Assembly (NCBI RefSeq): GCF_039134705.1
Contig: NZ_CP146256.1
Span: forward strand, 4,588,001 to 4,652,000
Direction of reading: 5' to 3'
From: Kineothrix sp. IPX-CK
GTDB lineage: Bacteria; Bacillota; Clostridia; Lachnospirales; Lachnospiraceae
DNA length: 64,000 bases
Each line of letters opens with the position of its first letter. The first letter of the stretch is position 1. The notes below the pieces were generated by a model. The model saw only the letters and a list, made by a program, of their open reading frames with translations. It was not told where the DNA came from and did not search any database. The position numbers were made by a program, and so were the translations under genes. Below, in pieces: positions 57,694-64,000 of the stretch.

Positions 57694-58338
57694 ATGTCAA
57701 TTAAAGTAATGTTGGTGGATGACCATATTTTGATGAGGGAGGGGATAAAAAATCTTTTGGAGTTCGATGGAAGTATTGAGGTGGTTTCAGAGGCATCGGA
57801 TGGTGTTGAATGTTTGAGCAATCTAAAGAATATAACGCCTGATATTATTTTGTTAGATATTAATATGCCTGGCAAAAATGGTATAGAGGTATTGACTGAG
57901 ATTAAGAGGAGAAATATATTTGTAAAAATATTAATGCTGACGGTACATAATGAAGTTGAATATTTGTTGAAGGCGATAGATATTGGAGCTGATGGATATA
58001 TATTGAAGGATACTGAATCTGCAGAATTGAAACGTGCTATTAATTATATTATACAGGGTGAGAATTATATACAGCCTAGTTTAATCCCAGCATTGAATTC
58101 ACGTTTGGTCAATAGGGATATGGATAAGGAAAAAATTGATTCTTTGACTAGAAGAGAATTGGAAGTTCTGATTCAAGTATCGAATGGTATGTTTAATAAA
58201 GAGATTGCAAATAGCTTAGATATTAGTGAGAGAACTGTTAAAAATCATATATCAAATATTTTTAAGAAGATAGAGGTTAACGATAGGACTCAGGCTGCTG
58301 TTTTCGCAATTAAGAATAACTTGATACAGCTTTATTAG
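57694..58338 (+). CDS. NarL/DegU-family response regulator
   Basis: 214 residues. Receiver domain with the acidic pocket VDDHILMRE and phospho-Asp in IILLDINMPGKNG (near residue 55), the Thr/Lys of MLTVHNE and YILKDTE, then a LuxR-type HTH (LTRRELEVLIQVSNGMFNKEIANSLDISERTVKNHISNIFKKI). GAAAGGAG precedes the ATG. Pairs with the upstream DegS-like kinase. Its 3' region holds parS sites. Confidence 0.92.
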   Translation: MSIKVMLVDDHILMREGIKNLLEFDGSIEVVSEASDGVECLSNLKNITPDIILLDINMPGKNGIEVLTEIKRRNIFVKILMLTVHNEVEYLLKAIDIGADGYILKDTESAELKRAINYIIQGENYIQPSLIPALNSRLVNRDMDKEKIDSLTRRELEVLIQVSNGMFNKEIANSLDISERTVKNHISNIFKKIEVNDRTQAAVFAIKNNLIQLY

Positions 58339-58350
58339 GTTTTAAAATCC

Positions 58351-58400
58351 GAAAAAGAAGAGTATTTAATGTTTCACGTGAAACATATAGTGCTCTTTTT
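58351..58400 (+). terminator. Possible terminator of the response-regulator gene enclosing parS
   Basis: GAAAAAGAAGAG (58351-58362) roughly pairs with GTGCTCTTTTTT (58391-58402 region), with the parS palindrome as the apical stem. The outer pairing is imperfect, and the T6 run follows it. Moderate support. Confidence 0.45.
58370..58385. other. parS: parS centromere site 1
   Basis: TGTTTCACGTGAAACA, a perfect 16-bp match to the ParB (Spo0J) binding site, upstream of parA. Confidence 0.95.
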
Positions 58401-58419
58401 TAATTATTCCACAAGATAA

Positions 58420-58435
58420 TGTTTCACGTGAAACA
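58420..58435. other. parS: parS centromere site 2
   Basis: A second perfect TGTTTCACGTGAAACA, 50 nt from the first (start to start). Degenerate half-sites follow at 58464-58473 (CCGTGAAACA) and 58483-58492 (GCGTGAAACA). Confidence 0.95.
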
Positions 58436-58606
58436 TAGAAACCCTAGATGTTGTAAAACCTGTCCGTGAAACATTTTTAATAGCGTGAAACATGAGATTA
58501 TCTTAAAATTATGTAGATTCTAAATATAAATAATGATATAATCGAACAAGACGATATAATAATATAATTAGAAAATCGTTTGGAAAAAACGAAAGGCGAG
58601 TAAAAA

Positions 58607-59374
58607 ATGGGAAGAACGATTGCAATTGCAAATCAAAAAGGTGGAGTAGGTAAAACGACGACATCGATTAATTTATCTGCTTCACTTGCGGAGAAAGGAA
58701 AAAGAGTATTAGTCATAGATACGGATCCTCAGGGAAATACGACTAGTGGATTTGGCATTAATAAAAACGAACTTGATAATACGGTTTATGAATTAGTACT
58801 GGGAGAGTGTTCTATCCAGGAATGTATTATAAAAAATATTGTGCCGGGCGTATCAATTATTCCTTCTAATGTGAATCTTGCAGCGACGGAAATTGAATTA
58901 ATAGGAGTGGATAAAAAAGAATTTATTCTAAGAAATGAAGTGGATTGGGTTAAGGATCAATACGATTATATTATTATCGATTGCCCCCCCTCCCTCAATA
59001 TGTTGACTATTAATGCAATGACGACGGCTGATTCGGTTTTAGTTCCTATTCAATGTGAGTATTATGCGTTGGAAGGATTGAGTCAGTTGATACATACAGT
59101 TAATTTGGTAAAAGAGAGACTGAATCCCGAGCTCGATATAGAGGGAGTTGTCTTTACCATGTATGATTCAAGAACAAATCTATCTATGCAGGTAGTAGAA
59201 AATGTTAAAAGTCATTTGAATCAAAACATATACAAGACTGTTATCCCCAGAAATATTCGTCTGGCGGAGGCTCCAAGCTATGGGATGCCGATAAATATGT
59301 ATGATGCGAAATCGGCAGGCGCTGAAGCATATATGTTACTTGCGGATGAAGTTATTAATAGAAAGGGTGAATAA
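58607..59374 (+). CDS. parA: Chromosome-partitioning ATPase ParA/Soj
   Basis: 255 residues. Deviant Walker A KGGVGKTTTSINLSASLA (with the signature Lys), Walker A' DTDPQGNTTSGFG, and Walker B DYIIIDCPPSLN. Works with ParB and parS in origin segregation and can control DnaA in B. subtilis. GAAAGGCGAG precedes the ATG. Two perfect parS sites lie 170-235 nt upstream. Confidence 0.96.
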   Translation: MGRTIAIANQKGGVGKTTTSINLSASLAEKGKRVLVIDTDPQGNTTSGFGINKNELDNTVYELVLGECSIQECIIKNIVPGVSIIPSNVNLAATEIELIGVDKKEFILRNEVDWVKDQYDYIIIDCPPSLNMLTINAMTTADSVLVPIQCEYYALEGLSQLIHTVNLVKERLNPELDIEGVVFTMYDSRTNLSMQVVENVKSHLNQNIYKTVIPRNIRLAEAPSYGMPINMYDAKSAGAEAYMLLADEVINRKGE

Positions 59375-59377
59375 ATT

Positions 59378-60286
59378 ATGGCGGCAAGAGGATTGGGTAA
59401 GGGACTTGATGCTTTAATACCAAGTGGAGTTGATACTAAGGCGAGTAATGCCTCACAAAAAAAAGAGGTATCTAATAGTGAGAATGGATCGAATGGAAAT
59501 AGTTCTGAGACATTAGTAAAGATTACTAAGGTTGAACCGAACAGGGAACAGCCAAGAAAGAATTTCGATGAAGATGCGTTATTGGAGTTGGCTGAATCAA
59601 TAAAGCAATTTGGTCTGATCCAGCCTATTCTTGTTCAGGACAGAAAGACTTACTATGAAATAATAGCAGGTGAGAGAAGATGGCGCGCTGCGAAGATGGC
59701 CGGTTTGAAGGAAGTGCCGGTTATTATAAGAAATCTGACGGAGCAGGAAATAGTTGAAATTTCTTTAATTGAAAACATTCAGAGAGAGGATTTAAATCCT
59801 ATCGAAGAAGCATTAGCTTATAAAAGGTTATTGAATGAGTTTAATTTAAAGCAGGATGAGGTGGCAGAAAGGGTATCTAAGAGCAGAACTGCGGTGACCA
59901 ATTCCATGCGTTTATTGAAGCTTTGTGATGAAGTGCAGCAAATGATTATCACCGATATGATTTCCACCGGACATGCCCGGGCGCTTATTCCGATAGAGGA
60001 TGAGGAACAGCAGTATACTTTAGCTCAAAAGATTTTCGATGAGAAACTGAGCGTCCGCGATGTAGAGAAATTAATAAAAAATTTAAATAAGCCGTCCAAG
60101 CCGAAAAAGGTCTCATTGACTGATAAAAATCTGGAAGTAATTTATCAAGATTTAGAAGAAAAATTAAAACAATCTCTCAGTACAAAAGTATCCATATCCT
60201 CCAAAGGCGAAGGTACAGGAAAAATAGAAATCGAATTCTACAATCATGACGATTTGGAAAAAATTACAGATAAACTAACACATTAA
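59378..60286 (+). CDS. parB: Chromosome-partitioning protein ParB/Spo0J
   Basis: 302 residues. N-terminal MAARGLGKGLDALIPSG, a Ser/Asn-rich linker, the CTP-binding ParB domain (LAESIKQFGLIQPILVQ, EIIAGERRWRAAKMAGLKEVPVII with the GERRWR motif, and ENIQREDLNPIEEALAYKRLL), an HTH (LKQDEVAERVSKSRTAVTNSMRLLKL) and a C-terminal dimer domain. Loads on parS and recruits SMC. 3 nt after parA. Confidence 0.96.
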   Translation: MAARGLGKGLDALIPSGVDTKASNASQKKEVSNSENGSNGNSSETLVKITKVEPNREQPRKNFDEDALLELAESIKQFGLIQPILVQDRKTYYEIIAGERRWRAAKMAGLKEVPVIIRNLTEQEIVEISLIENIQREDLNPIEEALAYKRLLNEFNLKQDEVAERVSKSRTAVTNSMRLLKLCDEVQQMIITDMISTGHARALIPIEDEEQQYTLAQKIFDEKLSVRDVEKLIKNLNKPSKPKKVSLTDKNLEVIYQDLEEKLKQSLSTKVSISSKGEGTGKIEIEFYNHDDLEKITDKLTH

Positions 60287-60343
60287 ATAATGATAAACTG
60301 AAATGGTACCTTTGGTGAAATACGAATGGAGGAAAGTAAAATT

Positions 60344-60859
60344 GTGAAAAGTGAAATATTGAATTATATTGGATTAGGCAACTTGGATATAGGGTATCTG
60401 TTTATAGGAATGATAACTCTTATCATTATACTTGCTGTGTTAGTCATTATCCAAATGGTCACTACGTCGAAATTAAAGAAAAAGTATTCTAAATTCATGC
60501 AGGGTAAGGATGCGAAGAATCTGGAAAAGGATATTATCGGATTGTATGAAGATAATAAGTTTGTAAAGGCGGCGGCAGAAAAAAACAGAAAGGATATAAA
60601 GAATCTTTACAAGAAATTGGAATCTACCTTTCAGAAGATAGGAATAGTAAAATACGATGCATTCAAACAAATGGGAGGGCAACTCAGCTTCAGTCTGGCA
60701 TTGCTTGATGAAAACAATAACGGTTTTGTATTAAATTCCGTTCATAGCACGGAAGGCTGCTATTCTTATACGAAAGAAATAAAAAATGGGCAGTGTTCAA
60801 TCTTATTAGGGGAGGAAGAAAAACAAGCGCTCGACATAGCAATGGATATGGAGGGTTAA
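60344..60859 (+). CDS. DUF4446 family membrane protein
   Basis: 171 residues from GTG 60344, or 177 from ATG 60326. GGAGG at 60328-60333 lies 11 nt before the GTG and would be inside the coding region of the longer form. One membrane helix (FIGMITLIIILAVLVIIQMV), a basic coiled-coil stretch, and the conserved C-terminal domain (IGIVKYDAFKQMGGQLSFSLALLDENNNGFVLNSVHSTEGCYSYTK). Found widely beside parB in Clostridia. Function unknown; the location hints at an origin- or envelope-linked role. Confidence 0.88.
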   Translation: MKSEILNYIGLGNLDIGYLFIGMITLIIILAVLVIIQMVTTSKLKKKYSKFMQGKDAKNLEKDIIGLYEDNKFVKAAAEKNRKDIKNLYKKLESTFQKIGIVKYDAFKQMGGQLSFSLALLDENNNGFVLNSVHSTEGCYSYTKEIKNGQCSILLGEEEKQALDIAMDMEG

Positions 60860-60880
60860 TACAGAAGAGGAGTAATATTG

Positions 60881-61960
60881 ATGAAGGTATGTGATATCAG
60901 TAATTTGTCCGGTGGAGAGATTTTATCCAGACCAATTATGACGCTGGACTATCAGGTATTATTAGCGGAAGGGACAATTTTACGGAAAGAATATATTGAG
61001 AAACTGATTGAGCTGGGAATTAGGGAAGTATACATAAGAGAAGAAATCAATACGCAAGAAGTAGTATTGTTAAAAGATGAAATAGAGAATAACTTTAAAG
61101 AAAAAGTTAAAACAATTATCGAAAAACATACTTATACTCATAGCAAAGAATTAGTAGAATTGAGTAAAACGGCAGATAATATTATCAAAAACCTTTTAGA
61201 GGAAGAAGAGGTAATTGAAAAAATATACGATATTAAGGAAAGAATTGCCGATATTTACGAACACTCAATTACTATTTGTTCTTTAGCAATATTGACCTCT
61301 TTAAAAATGAAAATTCCTCAGGACAGAATACACGACATTGGTGTGGCATGTCTACTGCATGATTTAGGTTTAAGATATTTAACGATCGATTATATGAATA
61401 AAAAGCTTGAGCAATTATCCGAGCTTGAGCTGTCAGAATATAAGAAACATCCCGTATATGGATATTCTGCTCTGAAGAACGAGCCATGGATTTCTGAACT
61501 GGGCAAGAATATTATTTTGTATCATCATGAGAGATTGGATGGATCCGGGTATCCGCTCAAGGCTACGGATATTCCAATGGAAGCGAGAATAGTTAATGTT
61601 TGCGACGCTTTTGATGAAATGATATGCGGAATCGGCTGTGAGAGGATAAAGGTCCACGAAGCTATCGATCACTTAAGGAAAAACAAGGATATTATGTATG
61701 ACGGTAAAATTATAGATACATTCCTCGAATTTACTGCTGTCTATCCTGCAGGTTCTTACGTTCTCACCAACGAGGGAGAAATAGGCATTGTTTTGAGACA
61801 GAATAAGAATATGCCTGACAAGCCGTTTATTAAAATAATATACGATAATAAAGGTGAAACGGTTCTGCAAGATATAGTGAAAGATTTATCGGTATATGAT
61901 AATATATATATTGAGAGAGTAATGGAAAATAATAGAAAAGAGGAGCAAGGTAATGATTGA
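60881..61960 (+). CDS. HD-GYP-like phosphohydrolase domain protein
   Basis: 359 residues. An N-terminal region (about 1-90) resembles the DUF3391-type domain that precedes some HD-GYP proteins. The HD domain has CLLHDLGLRYL (near residue 155) and the HD-GYP motif LYHHERLDGSGYPLKATDIP (near 213), then RIVNVCDAFDEM. Such enzymes hydrolyse c-di-GMP. The first motif lacks the Lys of HDIGK (it reads HDLGLR), so activity needs testing. ATG 60881 with GAGGAG 8 nt upstream; TTG 60878 is an alternative. Overlaps serS by 8 nt. Confidence 0.85.
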   Translation: MKVCDISNLSGGEILSRPIMTLDYQVLLAEGTILRKEYIEKLIELGIREVYIREEINTQEVVLLKDEIENNFKEKVKTIIEKHTYTHSKELVELSKTADNIIKNLLEEEEVIEKIYDIKERIADIYEHSITICSLAILTSLKMKIPQDRIHDIGVACLLHDLGLRYLTIDYMNKKLEQLSELELSEYKKHPVYGYSALKNEPWISELGKNIILYHHERLDGSGYPLKATDIPMEARIVNVCDAFDEMICGIGCERIKVHEAIDHLRKNKDIMYDGKIIDTFLEFTAVYPAGSYVLTNEGEIGIVLRQNKNMPDKPFIKIIYDNKGETVLQDIVKDLSVYDNIYIERVMENNRKEEQGND

Positions 61961-63230
61961 CATTAAATTTTTGAGGGAGAACCCGGAAACAGTAAAGGAA
62001 AATATCAAAAAGAAGTTTCAGGACAATAAAATTGCTCTGGTGGATGAAGTAATTGCGCTGGATTTGGAAAGCAGAAAGACGCAGCAGAAGGCTGATGATT
62101 TAAGGGCGAACCGCAATAAGATTTCCAAGGAAATCGGAACGCTGATGTCCCAAGGGAAAAAGGAAGAAGCGGAAGCAAAAAAAGCGGAAGTTGCAGTCGG
62201 TGCGAAGCGTCTTGCAGAGCTGGAAGAAGTTGAAAAGGGACTGGAAGAAAAGATAACCAAAATAATGATGACTATCCCTAATATCATCGATTCCAGCGTA
62301 CCTATCGGCAAGGATGATTCAGAAAATGTTGAAATTAAAAAATATGGAGAAGCTGTAATTCCTGATTTTGAAATCCCTTATCATACGGAAATCATGGAGA
62401 AGTTAAATGGAATTGATCTGGATAGTGCCAGAAAGGTTGCAGGAAATGGTTTCTATTATTTAATGGGTGATATAGCAAGGCTGCATTCCGCAGTTATCTC
62501 CTATGCGAGAGATTTTATGATCGACAGAGGATTTACTTACTGCATTCCACCTTTTATGATTCGAAGCAATGTAGTAACGGGAGTTATGAGCTTTGCCGAA
62601 ATGGAAGCGATGATGTACAAGATTGAGGGTGAGGATCTGTATTTAATCGGAACTTCCGAGCATTCTATGATAGGTAAATTTATCGATACTATTGTTCCTG
62701 AGGAAGAGCTTCCCAAGACTCTCACCAGCTACTCTCCTTGTTTTAGGAAGGAAAAAGGCGCTCATGGGCTGGAGGAACGTGGTGTGTATAGAATACATCA
62801 ATTCGAAAAGCAGGAAATGGTAGTGGTATGTAAGCCTGAGGAATCACCTATGTGGTTTGAAAAGCTGTGGCAGAATACGGTAGATTTATTCCGTTCTATG
62901 GATATTCCGGTAAGAACGATAGAATGCTGTTCCGGCGATTTGGCAGACCTGAAGGTAAAGTCTTATGATGTGGAGGCATGGTCACCGAGACAGGAGAAAT
63001 ATTTTGAAGTGGGAAGCTGTTCCAATTTAGGAGATGCACAAGCAAGAAGATTAAAAATTCGTGTAAACGGAGAAAATGGAAAGTACTTCGCGCATACATT
63101 AAATAATACGGTAGTCGCTCCGCCAAGAATGCTGATTGCATTTCTGGAGAATAATCTCCAGGAGGACGGTTCCATAAGAATTCCTGAGGTGTTACAGCCT
63201 TATATGGGCGGTAAGAAAGTAATTAAATAA
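61953..63230 (+). CDS. serS: Seryl-tRNA synthetase
   Basis: 425 residues. N-terminal tRNA-binding coiled coil (about 1-100, RENPETVKENIKKKFQ, LRANRNKISKEIGTLMSQGKKEE). Class II catalytic domain: motif 2 CFRKEKGAHGLEERGVYRIHQFEKQE, serine-binding TSEHSMIGKF, and motif 3 LNNTVVAPPRMLIAFLENN. Motif 3 reads APPR where many SerRS have AVGR; the Arg is kept. GAGCAAGGTA precedes the ATG. Overlaps the preceding HD-GYP gene (ATGATTGA). Confidence 0.96.
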   Translation: MIDIKFLRENPETVKENIKKKFQDNKIALVDEVIALDLESRKTQQKADDLRANRNKISKEIGTLMSQGKKEEAEAKKAEVAVGAKRLAELEEVEKGLEEKITKIMMTIPNIIDSSVPIGKDDSENVEIKKYGEAVIPDFEIPYHTEIMEKLNGIDLDSARKVAGNGFYYLMGDIARLHSAVISYARDFMIDRGFTYCIPPFMIRSNVVTGVMSFAEMEAMMYKIEGEDLYLIGTSEHSMIGKFIDTIVPEEELPKTLTSYSPCFRKEKGAHGLEERGVYRIHQFEKQEMVVVCKPEESPMWFEKLWQNTVDLFRSMDIPVRTIECCSGDLADLKVKSYDVEAWSPRQEKYFEVGSCSNLGDAQARRLKIRVNGENGKYFAHTLNNTVVAPPRMLIAFLENNLQEDGSIRIPEVLQPYMGGKKVIK

Positions 63231-63297
63231 TGTACAAAAACAGTTTTTGTGCCCCTGCCCCAATGCAATCTGTAGTTTTTGAAAAGAGGTGAAATCT

Positions 63298-64000
63298 TTG
63301 CATAAATATTTAAGGGCAATCGGTTTTAGTAAATTGAAGGATAGAAAAGAACTGCAAAATCTTTTAACCGATATTATTGTAAATACGAATGAACGTTCTT
63401 ACACATCTAATGGAGAAGATACGATCATAGCAGAATTCCGCAAAGATTTTGCTGAAAATATGGGAATCGCTGTCTGTGGTGAATTCGATAGGGAAGAGAG
63501 ATATTCGTATGATTATTATTATCCGTATTTGAGAGGAAGCGGTGTTACCTCGGAGGAAGACGTATCTGTGGAACGTCATGCAGGTACGGAATCTTACGCA
63601 GGAGTGTGTGACGACATTAAAATTGGAGTTTCACTTATTTTTTACTTGCAGAACATGATTCCATACGTGAAGGCACAAAACAGCAACAGCCTTCCTATAA
63701 GAGGAACGACACTCACTTTGTCAGGACTTTCTCTCCAAGGAAAGATTATGATGCCAATCATAAAAAATGAAAAGGATAAGAAGATTATTCAAAAGGCATC
63801 CAATAACCGAAATTCCTTGATTGCCGCTGCAAGAAAGGGAGACGAAGATGCTATTGAGAGTCTGACGTTAGAGGATATGGACACTTATACCACCATTTCC
63901 AAGAGAATCCAGAAAGAGGATGTATTCAGTCTCGTGGACACCTATTTCATGCCCTACGGCGTGGAATGTGACCAGTACTCCGTCTTGGGGGAAATCATAG
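63298..64000 (+). CDS. DUF3881 family protein (partial, cut by window end)
   Basis: At least 234 residues from a TTG start at 63298; the frame runs off the window. AGAGGTG lies 8 nt before TTG. The N-terminus LHKYLRAIGFSKLKDRKEL and the segments AVCGEFDREERYSYDYYYPYL, LPIRGTTLTLSGLSLQGKIMMP match DUF3881, a Clostridia-specific family of unknown role. Downstream of serS after 67 nt. Confidence 0.85.
   Translation, partial: MHKYLRAIGFSKLKDRKELQNLLTDIIVNTNERSYTSNGEDTIIAEFRKDFAENMGIAVCGEFDREERYSYDYYYPYLRGSGVTSEEDVSVERHAGTESYAGVCDDIKIGVSLIFYLQNMIPYVKAQNSNSLPIRGTTLTLSGLSLQGKIMMPIIKNEKDKKIIQKASNNRNSLIAAARKGDEDAIESLTLEDMDTYTTISKRIQKEDVFSLVDTYFMPYGVECDQYSVLGEII

Noticed and set aside
63234-63250. Inverted repeat ACAAAAAC/GTTTTTGT after serS as a terminator
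   Set aside because: The loop would be one base and no T-run follows; too weak to call.

Overview
The window is the replication-origin region of a low-GC, Gram-positive Clostridia chromosome. It is most likely a member of the Lachnospiraceae. The inference rests on the order gyrA-gyrB-recF-S4-dnaN-dnaA | oriC | rpmH-rnpA-yidD-yidC-jag-mnmE-mnmG-rsmG-parA-parB, the DUF4446 and DUF3881 family genes, the xylan-oligosaccharide genes and a sortase/SpaA-type surface protein. The origin lies at about 46.85-47.45 kb, between dnaA and rpmH. Housekeeping genes to its left are on the minus strand and those to its right on the plus strand, so both sets run with the replication forks.

Left arm, 1-14.3 kb (mostly plus strand, accessory): an ammonium transporter with its P-II regulator; an intact IS3-family (IS150-like) element; an OpuC-type osmoprotectant ABC transporter; an orphan DUF262 protein; a membrane-anchored PrsA-like foldase (minus strand); a LytTR response regulator with an AgrC-like kinase; and a three-gene cluster of a V4R sensor, a cytoplasmic PAS-GGDEF diguanylate cyclase and ComFB. 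The last cluster looks like a self-contained cyclic-dinucleotide signalling unit and is the best candidate here for an undescribed system.

14.3-30 kb (mostly minus strand): a LacI regulator, a YbaK-type editing protein, an S1-domain protein, a glycogen debranching enzyme, a fructokinase-like PfkB kinase and a small Cys-rich protein. These are followed by a xylo-oligosaccharide locus (GH3, two CUT1 permeases, a binding lipoprotein, a divergent AraC regulator and GH43) and a phosphotransferase-family protein.

30-38 kb: a class-B-like sortase overlaps the end of a very large LPXTG-like surface protein gene. That gene is split into two ORFs by a single in-frame TAG codon. Divergent from it is an unrecognised protein with an HTH-like N-terminus.

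38-47.5 kb: gyrA, gyrB, recF, an S4-domain gene, dnaN and dnaA. DnaA boxes lie both between dnaN and dnaA and between dnaA and rpmH, giving a bipartite origin.

47.5-64 kb: the rpmH-rnpA-yidD-yidC-jag operon, then mnmE-mnmG-rsmG, two alpha/beta hydrolases, a DegS/DegU-like two-component pair, two perfect parS sites just upstream of parA-parB, a DUF4446 protein, an HD-GYP-like protein, serS and a DUF3881 gene cut by the window edge. No tRNA, rRNA or CRISPR was seen.
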